Positions 1 through 8,470 are shown, counted from the stretch's first letter. The stretch is DNA of 64,000 nucleotides from Planctomycetota bacterium (GCA_017303555.1 JAFLCN010000002.1:289752-353751); one strand, 5' to 3'. Translations and numbers: made by a program. The notes: a model not told the origin generated them from the letters alone.

Positions 1-661
1 GAGCGCTGGTCTGGTAGTGCGCTGCGAGGTCATACCCGGGAATACGGGGCAGTTCGCTCGGCAGGAGCGACCGCTGAATCTCTCCGACTGCCTGAAGCTC
101 CCGATCAAGCTCCGCGAGCGCCGACGCCAGCCGGTTGCGCAGCACCAAATTCTGAGTCCCGCGCCCGAAGAGCCCCGCCTGCCAGTGCATCATCGGCAGC
201 ATCGAACGATCGAACTCCATTCCGGGTGGAAGGAGCGAGATTCCGATGTTCAGCCCCTTGCCGTCCTCGTATTGAGGAAGCGCCACGAGCGTGCTGAAGC
301 CCTGCAGGTAAAACCAGCCCGGATCATCCTTCGTCAGCCTCTTGTCCACGTCGGTCATGACGATCGGCTTGTCCGCGTAAGCGATCTCGCCAAGCAGGCC
401 GCCACTGAGCACCGGCAGTTTCTCGCGCTGCGTCCACGGATTGAAATGCTCGGTAAACCGCGACGATCGCGTGACCAGAAATTTCGGCGGCTCAACGCCA
501 CGCCTCGAGAGCGAGAGATAGTCATCGATGGGCCAGAGATCGCCCACGCCATCCCAATACACCTGCACCATCTGGTCCGGATCCGTGATCCCGGAAATGG
601 ACTTCATCGTCCTGTCGATGATCTCGAGTTCTTCCTGCCATGTCCGGCGCTTCTGCAGCAT
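1..661 (-). CDS. RsbU/SpoIIE-type PP2C serine phosphatase, 5' part only
   Basis: The frame reads from an ATG at 661 off the left edge of the window, giving 220 codons without a stop. Residues about 20-165 look like a GAF-type sensor domain. A short helical linker (NRLASALAELDREL) follows, then the segment EIQRSLLPSELPRIPGYDLA, which is the standard entry into SpoIIE/RsbU PP2C phosphatase domains. Such enzymes dephosphorylate anti-sigma-antagonist proteins in partner-switching signalling. The metal-binding Asp motifs lie outside the window, so activity cannot be judged. The start lies 20 bp after the stop of the DUF2891 gene on the same strand, so the two are probably co-transcribed. Family assignment is confident; the signal and the partner are unknown. 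Confidence 0.8.
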   Translation of the reverse strand, partial: MLQKRRTWQEELEIIDRTMKSISGITDPDQMVQVYWDGVGDLWPIDDYLSLSRRGVEPPKFLVTRSSRFTEHFNPWTQREKLPVLSGGLLGEIAYADKPIVMTDVDKRLTKDDPGWFYLQGFSTLVALPQYEDGKGLNIGISLLPPGMEFDRSMLPMMHWQAGLFGRGTQNLVLRNRLASALAELDRELQAVGEIQRSLLPSELPRIPGYDLAAHYQTSA

Positions 662-681
662 GGGGCGATTGTATTGAGCGC

Positions 682-1731
682 TTACCCGCGATCTCCCGGT
701 TCGGTCAGAGCCAGCATCGCGAATGTGGCCAGCCAGTGCTCGCCCATGTAGTCCCCGGTGACACGAGGCAGCGCCGCTTCGAGATGCTTCTGGTACGCGC
801 CCTCCGCCAGCGTTCGCCTCGCATCTTCCGCAGGCAGCGCCGTCGCGATCGCCCGCCAGCACCATGCGCGGCTGAGATTCAGGCCATCCAAATGCGTGAT
901 CTGCCCGTCGGTGCGATCGCTCACAAACGCGGGCGTGAAGAGCGTCTTTGGCTGCTGCTCCGCCAGCTTTGGCAGGAAACGCCCGAACCACGCGACAAAC
1001 TCCTCCCGGGGCAGAACCCGACGCATGCACTCCGCTTCCACGAGTCCCGGCGATTGAAAGTCCGAACCGTCCGGCTCCCACGCCGGATAGTTCACATCGT
1101 TCCCGTACCACTGGCGCGCCTTGGCCGTGAGCGCATCGGCCAGCGCCCGGTCGTTCACCCCGCGCGCGTAATCGAGCGACAAGGCGATCGCAAACGCTGT
1201 GTTGTGGTGCGTTCCCACTCGGATCGGGTAGGTTGCCTTCGGCAAAAACGCCACAAACCGCCCGACGAAAGCGTCCGTCAGCGGCGACAAAGCCCGCTCC
1301 CACTTGAGAAGACTCTCGATCGTTGCCTTGCCGACGCCTTCAACGCACGGCGCACGCAACTCCGCCGCGAGTTTCAAGAGCCACGCCCACCCGTATGGCC
1401 GCTCGAAGGTCCCTCGGAGCTGCTGTGCCAAGTACGCGGTTTCTTTCGCAACGTTTTCTTCCGTGTAGAGCGAATCGAGAATCTGCCGGATCTCCGCGGC
1501 CTGTGCGAGCGCCGGGTACAACCGCAGCCCCCGCACGAGCAGCCAGTGGCCGTGCACGCAGGAATGCCAGTCGAATGAGCCGTAGAAGATCGGGTGAAGT
1601 TCGCGCGGCCCCTTGACCTCGGCGGCGCTGTTCATCACGTGGTCGAGCTTGTTCGGGTACTCGCGCTGCGCGTGCGAAAGAACGACCGCGACAAAGTGAT
1701 CGATCACATCCGAAGCGTTTGGCGACCTCAT
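682..1731 (-). CDS. DUF2891 domain protein
   Basis: A 349-aa soluble protein without signal peptide. The segment YGSFDWHSCVHGHWLLVRGL near residues 50-70 is the conserved His-rich signature of the DUF2891 family. Later segments with Trp and Glu (WLLKLAAELRAP, DFQSPGLVEAECMRR) fit an all-alpha barrel fold, but that is inference. No reaction is known to me for this family. It is the first gene of a likely two-gene minus-strand unit with the RsbU-like phosphatase 20 bp downstream. Length is about normal for the family. Confidence 0.82.
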   Translation of the reverse strand: MRSPNASDVIDHFVAVVLSHAQREYPNKLDHVMNSAAEVKGPRELHPIFYGSFDWHSCVHGHWLLVRGLRLYPALAQAAEIRQILDSLYTEENVAKETAYLAQQLRGTFERPYGWAWLLKLAAELRAPCVEGVGKATIESLLKWERALSPLTDAFVGRFVAFLPKATYPIRVGTHHNTAFAIALSLDYARGVNDRALADALTAKARQWYGNDVNYPAWEPDGSDFQSPGLVEAECMRRVLPREEFVAWFGRFLPKLAEQQPKTLFTPAFVSDRTDGQITHLDGLNLSRAWCWRAIATALPAEDARRTLAEGAYQKHLEAALPRVTGDYMGEHWLATFAMLALTEPGDRG

Positions 1732-2109
1732 AACGCGATGCTATCCGGATCGGAAAACGGGCCCGCTCCTCTTTCGCGTCGGGCCCCCTGTCGGAACATG
1801 GCGAGGGGGAGATCGGAGGCCGATGCATTCAGCCTCCGGCCGCTCGCGACTTTCGAGGCGTTCCCGGCTTTATTCCGACTCACCGGCCGGCCGGACCGCG
1901 TTCCGACTTCCATCACCGTTCCGTGCGTCAACTCCGCAGCCAGCGAGCATGAACCCGACGATGTTGCATCTGCGATTCCAAAAACCGTTTGAAGGGAGCC
2001 AACTGAAGCAATGGCGTACGCGGGGCACTCCGAGTGTCATTGTTTACACTTGGAAGTCACAAATTTGACATTGCTGGGCCTGTTCGCATGCTGTACGCTT
2101 GATGTCACT
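1732..2109. other. Intergenic region between divergent genes
   Basis: This 378-bp stretch separates the minus-strand DUF2891 gene from the plus-strand gene at 2110. I see no convincing coding frame or RNA gene. A TTGACA hexamer at 2065-2070 could be a -35 box for the rightward gene, but no good -10 box stands at the right distance. Both promoters should lie here. Confidence 0.5.
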
Positions 2110-3339
2110 ATGGCCCCAATGCTCAGCGCTCGTGTCCCCTCGCCTCAGGTCCAGCGCCCCAGCCGATCGGCGGACGAAGTGCGCGAGGTCGGGCGAGTGC
2201 TCCGGGCCGCGATGCGAGAACTGATCGAAGTGATTCCGGAAGGCCCTCACTCCCCTTCCCGCGTGGCGCGGCAACTCGGCATGAACCGCGTGATCGCGAG
2301 CAAGCTTCTGAACGCGCTGGCGCGCGAGGACATCAACGAGACGATCCAGCAGATACCGGGCCCCGAATCGCTTCGGGGGATGACCAAGGCCGCGGCGGAA
2401 CTCGGGGTGCCTTCCGCCGCGACCGAGCAGGCAAATCGGGCCATCGACTCGTTCGCCCGTCTGATCCGGGACGACTTCGGGACGCGCGGCGCGCTGCATG
2501 CCGCGATCAGCCCGCAGGGTGCGCAGGTGCGCCAAAAAGTCGAGCTTGCGAGCCGGTACCAGATTTTTCAGGGCATCCGAGAATTACTCGGAGTCGAGGC
2601 GGATGTGTGCCTGACCAGCATGATTTTCGCGCCCTCGCCCGACGATCCCGAGGCGGTTTCCAATACTTCCATTCACGGCGTCATCGGCATGCGGAGATTG
2701 CGTCCGGACATCAATCTGCACCTGAATTTCGGCCCGCCCAGAAGGGCCGCGGACGACAAGCGCCAACTGCTTCGCGCGCCGGTGGATCTCAGCGACCTGT
2801 ACACGCACGATCCCGCCCCGACAGAAACACGCAACAGCGGAGGACAGCTCGTCCATCGACTCCTCCAGGAGAACGTCGGCAAGCACGCCTCGATGGACAT
2901 GCTTCTGGTTGCCCAAGACACACGCGGGTCGCGCCGATACGCCTCACCGGAACGACCCAAGGGAGGAGGCGTGACTTTCGCCGATCCGCCTTCCAGGATG
3001 ATGATCTTCGACGTGCTGCTCCATGACGATGTTTTTCCGGGTGCCGCGCCGGAGCTCTTTGTGTATAACCCGGGTGCGCAAGGCCCCGCCAACCCTGTCG
3101 ATCCATCGCGGGATGTTGATCGCGTCGCCGTTCCGGAGAGCGTTGAGGTGCTTGAGAAGCAAAGCGGCAGATTCGAGGTCCCCGAGATCCCGCGCTACGG
3201 CGAGATGATTGAACGGGTCTGCGGGGCGTACAGCCTTCACCCCGGAAGCCTCCGCCTTTTTCGCCTTCGCATGGCGTACCCCGTGCACTGCTTCCAGTTT
3301 GTGATGGCCTTTGCGGCTCCTCAGCGGCCCGCGAAGTAA
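2110..3339 (+). CDS. Unknown protein with an N-terminal HTH-like segment
   Basis: 409 aa when started at the ATG at 2110 (MAPMLSARVP). An in-frame ATG at 2011 would add 33 residues of unlikely composition, so I prefer the shorter form. Residues about 40-75 contain SPSRVARQLGMNRVIASKLL, which reads like a helix-turn-helix with a recognition helix. The rest, about 330 residues, is soluble and matches no family I recognise. No signal peptide or membrane segment is seen. It could be a transcription regulator with a large sensor domain, but that is inference. It stands alone between a divergent promoter region and the DUF1579 gene. Confidence 0.7.
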   Translation: MAPMLSARVPSPQVQRPSRSADEVREVGRVLRAAMRELIEVIPEGPHSPSRVARQLGMNRVIASKLLNALAREDINETIQQIPGPESLRGMTKAAAELGVPSAATEQANRAIDSFARLIRDDFGTRGALHAAISPQGAQVRQKVELASRYQIFQGIRELLGVEADVCLTSMIFAPSPDDPEAVSNTSIHGVIGMRRLRPDINLHLNFGPPRRAADDKRQLLRAPVDLSDLYTHDPAPTETRNSGGQLVHRLLQENVGKHASMDMLLVAQDTRGSRRYASPERPKGGGVTFADPPSRMMIFDVLLHDDVFPGAAPELFVYNPGAQGPANPVDPSRDVDRVAVPESVEVLEKQSGRFEVPEIPRYGEMIERVCGAYSLHPGSLRLFRLRMAYPVHCFQFVMAFAAPQRPAK

Positions 3340-3456
3340 TTTTCTCCGTTTCGGCAAGTTGACCGGCGTACCCGAACATTTAGTGTACATTGAATGGGTC
3401 CGGTCGGGAAACTCGGCCTCGGGCGGCTCTGTTTTCCGACATCAAGGAGTCAGAAC

Positions 3457-4119
3457 ATGAATTTTCAAAAAGTGATCTTGCCAGTCTGCCTTTCGGTCGT
3501 TGGTTTGCTTGCCGTGGCTGGTTCGCTCGCCGCGGGCGACCCGACGAAGGACATCAAACCGGCCGGACAACCGGCCGGCGAGATGCCATTGCCCCCGGGT
3601 TGGACGCCTCAGGACATGCAGGCGTGCATGGCGGCGGCGACACCCGGTGCGCAACACCAGATGCTCGCGGCGGGCGCGGGAAACTGGTCGGGCAAGAGCC
3701 AGATGTGGATGGCTCCGGGCACCCCGGCGATCGATACCGCGAACACGTGCACCGTCACCCCGATCATGGACGGCCGCTATGTCAAGACCGAGTTCACGGG
3801 CGATATGCCCGGCATGGGCCCGTTCACCGGCTTCGGCATCAACGGCTTTGACAACGTGAGCAAGAAGTTCGTTGCCACGTGGATCGACAACATGGGCACC
3901 GGCATCATGAACGGGACCGGCGAAGTTTCGTCCGACGGCAAGGTCATCACCTGGACGTTCAGCGTGAACTGCCCGATCACCGGCAAGCCCACCACGCTGC
4001 GCGAGATCGAGACGATCACCGGCCCGAACACCAAGACGCTCGAGATGTGGGGCATCGATCCCAAGAGCGGCAAGGAGTTCAAGTCGATGTTCATCGAGTT
4101 GACGCGCCAGCCGGCTTGA
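3457..4119 (+). CDS. Secreted DUF1579 family protein
   Basis: 220 aa. The start at 3457 is set by an AAGGAG ribosome site 7 bp upstream; an earlier in-frame ATG at 3394 lacks one. Residues 1-26 form a signal peptide (hydrophobic stretch VILPVCLSVVGLLAVAGSLA). The body has the DUF1579 pattern: LAAGAGNWSGKSQMWMAPG, a TVTPIMDGRYVKTEF strand and a later MGTGIMNGTGEVSSDG segment. The family is a calycin-like beta-barrel of unknown role. A strong hairpin terminator follows at 4157. A second DUF1579-like protein is encoded at 46123. Confidence 0.82.
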   Translation: MNFQKVILPVCLSVVGLLAVAGSLAAGDPTKDIKPAGQPAGEMPLPPGWTPQDMQACMAAATPGAQHQMLAAGAGNWSGKSQMWMAPGTPAIDTANTCTVTPIMDGRYVKTEFTGDMPGMGPFTGFGINGFDNVSKKFVATWIDNMGTGIMNGTGEVSSDGKVITWTFSVNCPITGKPTTLREIETITGPNTKTLEMWGIDPKSGKEFKSMFIELTRQPA

Positions 4120-4156
4120 TTCTCGACGGGCTCCGCTTCGTCAAGCAACCGTGCAA

Positions 4157-4184
4157 CCCGCGTTCGGAACGCGGGTTTTCTTTT
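4157..4184 (+). terminator. Rho-independent terminator after the DUF1579 gene
   Basis: A perfect CCCGCGTTC / GAACGCGGG stem with a very tight loop is followed by TTTTCTTTT. It sits 37 bp after the stop at 4119. Confidence 0.85.
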
Positions 4185-4272
4185 GCTCCGACGCGGGCCG
4201 ATCGCCCGATGCTGCGAAGCCGGGTACGCTCGTACCGGTGCAGCAACACGTCGCACGAGGAAACATCGAACC

Positions 4273-4665
4273 ATGAACGCGATTCAACCCTCCAACCCCA
4301 AGGCGATGCTCTGGAGCGGGCGTGCGCTCACGTTTCTCATCGTCGCGATGCTGACGTTCAGCGCGGCGATGAAGTTCTCGATGATCGAGGACGTGACAAA
4401 GGAGTTCACGCGCCTCGGCTATCAGCAGAACGTCATCGTCGCCATCGGCATCACCGAACTCGCCTGCGCCGTGGTCTATTTAATTCCGCGGACCGCGATT
4501 CTGGGCGCAATACTGCTCACGGGCTATCTCGGTGGCGCGATCGCGACCCACGTGCGAGTTGGCGATTACTTCATCGGGCCGGCGGTCGGGGGCGTGCTGG
4601 TCTGGCTCGCGCTTTTCCTGCGCGAGCCGCGCCTTCGCAGATTGATCCCCTTTCGGAACGACTGA
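4273..4665 (+). CDS. DoxX-like membrane protein
   Basis: 130 aa with four predicted membrane helices, about residues 13-33, 52-72, 78-96 and 100-117. The pattern FSAAMKF in helix 1, followed by ITELACAVVYLIPRTAILGAI and GYLGGAIATH, is typical of the DoxX_2 family of small inner-membrane proteins. The start at 4273 follows a GAGGA ribosome site; longer frames upstream overlap the terminator. DoxX relatives are linked to redox or thiol homeostasis in some bacteria, but nothing here proves that role. The minus-strand lipoprotein gene ends 18 bp downstream in convergent orientation. Confidence 0.8.
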   Translation: MNAIQPSNPKAMLWSGRALTFLIVAMLTFSAAMKFSMIEDVTKEFTRLGYQQNVIVAIGITELACAVVYLIPRTAILGAILLTGYLGGAIATHVRVGDYFIGPAVGGVLVWLALFLREPRLRRLIPFRND

Positions 4666-4683
4666 GCCCGCAACTCGGGAATG

Positions 4684-6426
4684 CTATTTCAATATCGACT
4701 TCTGCTGATACATGACCGGCTCACCCCGGTCGTTGATCACGCGGCAGATGCCGCTGTCCGGCTTGCCGTTCAGCCGAATCGTGACCATGTGATTCATGCT
4801 GATCCCCGGCCGATCCGGCACTTCGATCGCAGTGTCCGCGATGATCGGCGCTGCCCAGAAGACGCAGTACACGCCGAGCCCCCACGCCTCGTGCGTTTTC
4901 ACGTGGTCCGCGACTTTGTACGACGCATAGCCGTGAACGCCATCGTGCATCCACGCTTCCTGATACGGCGGGTCGTACGGCATCTCGGACTGGTAGAAAT
5001 ACACCCGTCCGCCCTCGCCGTTCCACACAGTCTGGTACTCGTGGCAGTGCTCAACGAACAGGCCGTACACCGTCACGTCGTCGCCGTTCACAATCAGGCC
5101 GTTCTCGTTGCGGTTGATGTGCCACTTGGCGCCGGTCCCATGGTCGGCACGCCAGAGCCAGAGGTTATCCCCCACCACGTTGTTGCTGTTGATCGTGACA
5201 AAGCTCTTGGTTGATCCGACCCGCGCCCCGCCCGCGCGGCAGAACACATCGAAGAGGAAAGTCGGCTCTGCCGCGTGATAGAGCGACGACCCCGGATCGC
5301 CCACTTGCACCAGCGTCGGAGAAGCTCGCTCGTCAGCATCAATAAGGACGCTCGCGATTTTGACCCCGCTGACGTCGCCGATCTCGATCGCGGCAGTTCC
5401 GTTGGTCGGCACCAGCGTCGCATACCCGAGCCCGAGCACGACCGTGTTCGGACTCCGAACCTTGATCGGCGCATCGAGAAGATAGATCCCGGGCGTCAGC
5501 AGCAGGTGCTTTCCAGAAGCAAGTGCTGCATTCATCGTTTCGGCGTTGTCGCGATCCGGGCGCGCGATGAAGAAGTGCTCGATGGCGATCGGCGTTCCAA
5601 CGGGTGAACCGCTTTCCCACGTCACGCCCGAGGTCTCTTTCTGCAGATCCGGAACCATGACCGCGTACCGCCCATTCTCGTCAAGGAAAAGAAAGGGCTT
5701 CTCGCGCTTCAGCGGAGTCTTCTCGATTCGGGTGTAGGGCCGTTCGGGCCACTCACCTTCCGGCGGATTGGTGCAGCCGACAAAGACCATGTTCCAGTTG
5801 CCGCCGACCCACTTTTCCCATTCGGTATTCCGCGAGAACCACTGCTGCTGCGAACCCGAATGCACTTCGCCATCGATTTTGCAGTCGGAAAGGAAGCCGC
5901 CGCTCGACCACCCGTGATCGGCGAGCAGCAGATCGCCCCGAACGTGAACGCGTCGCATCGAAGCGCCCTGCGAAACGCCCCACATGTTGGGGACGTCGAT
6001 CCGAGTCGGCGAGATCGAAAAGTTTTCGGCACTCCTCCAGAAGTTGCACGTCGCGTTGCCCTTCATCCATCGGGCGTGCGCGCGGACCGCGCCCTCGATC
6101 TCCACGTCGTCCGGTGAACGGCCAAGCCCGGCGACGTGCGTGTAGAAACCAACCTGCATATCGAGCGGGTACTTGCCCGGCTTGAACAGGATCGCGTAGC
6201 GCTCGGATCCGAACTGAGCCGCCTCCTGCCGCTTGAAAACCTCGTCCACGACACGCTGCACATCGGGCATGGATGGATCGAAGATGAACACGTTGGGCCC
6301 GAAGTCGGGATCGGAAACAGTCGGGCCTTCGATCGGCTTCTCCACAGCCCGGCACCCTCCCAAAGCCACCGCCAATGCGACCGCCAGCAGGAATGTGAGA
6401 CGGTATCGGAAGAACGTGAAACACAT
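4684..6426 (-). CDS. Lipoprotein with pectate-lyase-like beta-helix
   Basis: 580 aa. The N-terminus is a lipoprotein signal: a hydrophobic run ending VALGGC, so Cys25 would be acylated. The mature part starts GPNVFIFDPSMPDVQRVVDEVF and contains FKPGKYPLDMQVGFYTHVAGLG, SSGGFLSDCKIDGEVHSGSQ and SRNTEWEKWVGGNWNMVFVG. A second helix region from about residue 290 (LLTPGIYLLDAPIKV, VVLGLGYATL) repeats the pectate-lyase-3 pattern. Relatives with these phrases are often auto-named adenylyl cyclase or coagulation factor 5/8 protein; neither name is supported by motifs here. The two-helix layout recalls GH55-type glucanases, so a polysaccharide-active enzyme is plausible but unproven. Confidence 0.75.
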   Translation of the reverse strand: MCFTFFRYRLTFLLAVALAVALGGCRAVEKPIEGPTVSDPDFGPNVFIFDPSMPDVQRVVDEVFKRQEAAQFGSERYAILFKPGKYPLDMQVGFYTHVAGLGRSPDDVEIEGAVRAHARWMKGNATCNFWRSAENFSISPTRIDVPNMWGVSQGASMRRVHVRGDLLLADHGWSSGGFLSDCKIDGEVHSGSQQQWFSRNTEWEKWVGGNWNMVFVGCTNPPEGEWPERPYTRIEKTPLKREKPFLFLDENGRYAVMVPDLQKETSGVTWESGSPVGTPIAIEHFFIARPDRDNAETMNAALASGKHLLLTPGIYLLDAPIKVRSPNTVVLGLGYATLVPTNGTAAIEIGDVSGVKIASVLIDADERASPTLVQVGDPGSSLYHAAEPTFLFDVFCRAGGARVGSTKSFVTINSNNVVGDNLWLWRADHGTGAKWHINRNENGLIVNGDDVTVYGLFVEHCHEYQTVWNGEGGRVYFYQSEMPYDPPYQEAWMHDGVHGYASYKVADHVKTHEAWGLGVYCVFWAAPIIADTAIEVPDRPGISMNHMVTIRLNGKPDSGICRVINDRGEPVMYQQKSILK

Positions 6427-6654
6427 AGTTGTGCGACCTGTCGATGATGAACGGGAATGGTCGAACCGCCTTTGGAAGCTTGCACTCTACGGGTTCTCGC
6501 GTCACCTTGGCGCAGCGTTCGCACCAGCCCGACAGCCCCGCGTTCAGCAGATGCTCGGCGATCGCAGTGCAGTCACGAGAACGCATGCCGGTCGCTTCGG
6601 CGTGCCGATTCAGCCTGGCTTTTCCCTCTGGTTTCCTCCGGTTAGACTGCCGCC

Positions 6655-7788
6655 GTGCATGATCCGCGTCTTGACAAACTTGCCGAGGTCATCGTGCGGC
6701 ATTGCGCGCGGGTGCGGACAGGTGACCTTGTCACCATCGTCGCCGAAGCCGATTGCCTCGACGGCGTCGAAGCGGTGTTTCGTGCCGTTCTGGTGGCCGG
6801 TGCCCACCCCAGTTTCCACCCCCGCTCGGAACGCCTGCAGCAACTGGTGTTGATCCACGCCGGCGACGAACAACTGCGCCACGTCTGCCCGTTCGAGGAG
6901 TTCCGCCTCGCCCGCTGCGACGTGCTCATCGTTCTCCGCACGTCCAACAACACGCGGTTTCTTGGCGGAATCGACCCATCGCGAACCGCAACCATGCACG
7001 CCGCGCGACGCGACCTGATCTCCATGTCGATGCAGCGGTCCGCCGAAGGAAGGATGCGATACGTCCTCGCCGAGCTCCCGAGCAACGGCGCAGCGCAGGA
7101 CGCGGAGATGTCGCTCGCTCAGTACTCCGACTTTGTGTACGGCGCCGGGTTCCTTCAGCTCGCCGACCCCATCTCGGCCTGGAAAACGCTGCACGAACAG
7201 CAGGAACGCGCGCGCGTGTTCCTTCAAGCCAGGCAGGTTCTCCGCATCCGCGCCGATCCGGTGGGAGATGCCGGGCCGACCGATCTCACCGTCGATGTTT
7301 CCGGCCGCACATGGGTGAACTGCGCCGCCGGGCAGAACTTTCCCGACGGCGAGGTATTTTCCGGCCCGCGTGCCGTCAACGGCGTGCTCCGTCTCACCCA
7401 TCCGACTGCGTATAAGGGGAGAGAAGTCTCCGGGGTTTCGCTGACATTTCGGGATGGACGCGTCGTCGATGCCGATGCCAGAACCAACGCCGACTACCTG
7501 ACCGGCATGCTCGATATGGATGCCGGAGCGCGATTCGCTGGCGAGATTGGAATCGGCACCAACTACAACCTGCATCACTTCGTGCGGAACGCTTTCTTCG
7601 ATGAGAAAATCGGCGGCACCTTCCACATCGCCCTCGGCGCCGGTTATCCCGAGACCGGCAACACGAACCAATCGGGGCTGCATTGGGATTTCGTCAGCGA
7701 TCTCCGCCACGGGGGCACCATCGAAGCCGACGGCGAGATCATCCAGAGAGACGGCCGCTTCACCAAACCCGGTTGGCCCGGCAACTGA
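6655..7788 (+). CDS. M29-family (AmpS-type) aminopeptidase
   Basis: 377 aa, cytoplasmic, no signal. The N-terminal domain opens with LDKLAEVIVRHCARVRTGDLV, usual for peptidase family M29. The C-terminal half has the metal-site segments NFPDGEVFSGP, GEIGIGTN, HIALGAGYPETG and GLHWDFV, which supply the Glu, His and Asp ligands of the two-metal site. The length is somewhat short for the family (about 370-410). These enzymes remove N-terminal residues from peptides. No start-codon ribosome site is obvious; ATG at 6655 gives the right N-terminus. It stands alone between a divergent promoter region and a convergent tRNA unit. Confidence 0.9.
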   Translation: MHDPRLDKLAEVIVRHCARVRTGDLVTIVAEADCLDGVEAVFRAVLVAGAHPSFHPRSERLQQLVLIHAGDEQLRHVCPFEEFRLARCDVLIVLRTSNNTRFLGGIDPSRTATMHAARRDLISMSMQRSAEGRMRYVLAELPSNGAAQDAEMSLAQYSDFVYGAGFLQLADPISAWKTLHEQQERARVFLQARQVLRIRADPVGDAGPTDLTVDVSGRTWVNCAAGQNFPDGEVFSGPRAVNGVLRLTHPTAYKGREVSGVSLTFRDGRVVDADARTNADYLTGMLDMDAGARFAGEIGIGTNYNLHHFVRNAFFDEKIGGTFHIALGAGYPETGNTNQSGLHWDFVSDLRHGGTIEADGEIIQRDGRFTKPGWPGN

Positions 7789-7854
7789 GCGGCATCGCGA
7801 GAAGAAACTGCCGCCGGCGTACGACCCGCCCGGCCCACGTCGATCCAACGAAAG

Positions 7855-7887
7855 AGCCCTTCGATGGATTCATCGAAGGGCTTCACT
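7855..7887. terminator. Strong hairpin between convergent M29 gene and tRNA/GIY-YIG unit
   Basis: A 12-bp perfect stem (AGCCCTTCGATG / CATCGAAGGGCT) with a 4-base loop. T-rich tails are weak on both sides (CTTTC on the minus strand), so it may act as a poor bidirectional terminator. Confidence 0.55.
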
Positions 7888-7897
7888 CTGAAACAAG

Positions 7898-7954
7898 TCG
7901 GGGTGGCGGGATTTGAACCCACGATCTGTCGCCCGCGGCGACCGCGCTACCTTG
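7898..7954 (-). pseudogene. Degenerate tRNA 3' portion (tRNA-like repeat)
   Basis: Read on the minus strand, this is the 3' part of a D-arm (GGTAGCGCG), a rewritten anticodon arm (GTCGC and GCGAC still pair, but the loop has only five bases), then T-arm and acceptor strand. The last 27 nt are identical to those of the tRNA-Pro at 8204. No matching 5' acceptor strand precedes it, so it cannot fold as a full tRNA. The TAG stop codon of the GIY-YIG frame lies inside its D-arm GGTAGC. Confidence 0.75.
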
Positions 7955-8261
7955 CCGCGAGACCCTCAATTGCATCGAGTTCCATCCGACCGCGACCAGT
8001 CTTCAGGAACCGTTCGCGCCGGGTCGCCTCTGCTCGCGTCGTAAATGACTCTTTGTGGACCAGTTTCCACGGCACGCCGTGTCGAGTGGCAGGGCTGTGC
8101 TCCGCATTATGACGTCGCAATCGCTCGTCTACATCCTCACACGAGCCGGTGTATCTCCGGCCCGTCACGCTGCTGCGCAGAACGTAAACCCAGAACTGCC
8201 CAATCGGGGTGGCGGGATTTGAACCCACGACCTTTTGACCCCCAGTCAAACGCGCTACCAA
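7947..8261 (-). CDS. Small GIY-YIG nuclease domain protein fused to a tRNA reading frame
   Basis: The open frame runs from a TTG inside the D-arm of tRNA-Pro to a TAG inside a tRNA-like repeat. The part after the tRNA (from about 8204, roughly 85 aa) is a single GIY-YIG domain of the URI/UPF0213 kind: WVYVLRS for GIY, RRYTGS for YIG, then DERLRRHN with the catalytic Arg and EATRRERFLK with the metal-binding Glu. The first 19 residues (LVARLTGGQKVVGSNP and on) are translated tRNA. No ATG or GTG lies between tRNA end and domain; an ATT at 8204 or a codon inside the tRNA must serve as start if the protein is made. Function of this family is not established; nuclease activity is inferred from motifs. 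Confidence 0.75.
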   Translation of the reverse strand: MVARLTGGQKVVGSNPATPIGQFWVYVLRSSVTGRRYTGSCEDVDERLRRHNAEHSPATRHGVPWKLVHKESFTTRAEATRRERFLKTGRGRMELDAIEGLAAR

Positions 8262-8277
8262 GCTGCGCTACACCCCG
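8204..8277 (-). tRNA. tRNA-Pro (anticodon GGG)
   Basis: A complete cloverleaf on the minus strand. The acceptor stem CGGGGTG / CACCCCG has C1-G72 as expected for bacterial proline tRNA, with discriminator A. The D-arm has paired GCGC blocks. The anticodon stem TTTGA / TCAAA encloses CTGGGGG, so U33 is followed by anticodon GGG. The T-arm is GTGGG-TTCAAAT-CCCGC. CCA is not encoded. The last 57 nt are partly repeated at 7898-7954 beyond the GIY-YIG frame. Confidence 0.95.
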
Positions 8278-8339
8278 CAGTATTTTGCGGACACCACAGT
8301 AGGCGCGCTGAAGTCGAAAATCACCACCTGTCGACGACG

Positions 8340-8370
8340 CAACCGCGCACCCAAACCGCGCCACACCCCG
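8340..8370 (-). pseudogene. Degenerate tRNA-Pro 5' half
   Basis: On the minus strand this reads CGGGGTGTGGCGCGGTTTGG and on into GTGCGCGG, close to the acceptor strand and D-arm of the intact tRNA-Pro. The 5' flanks also match loosely (GCAGGAAAGTG here, GCAAAATACTG before the real tRNA). No anticodon or T-arm follows in register. It looks like the remnant of a tandem duplication. Confidence 0.5.
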
Positions 8371-8470
8371 CACTTTCCTGCGGAAATGAGAAAAAGCACG
8401 CTCCCGAAACAAGCCCCGCTTTCGCGCCCGTGCTCCGCCCCGCTCTCCCGCCCGGTATCCTCCCTTCCGG

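Noticed and set aside
2065..2099. Promoter before the gene at 2110
   Set aside because: The TTGACA is good, but no acceptable -10 hexamer lies 16-18 bp away.
4684..6426. Adenylyl cyclase name for the beta-helix lipoprotein
   Set aside because: Automatic naming of relatives suggests it, but no cyclase motif is present and the beta-helix pattern points elsewhere.
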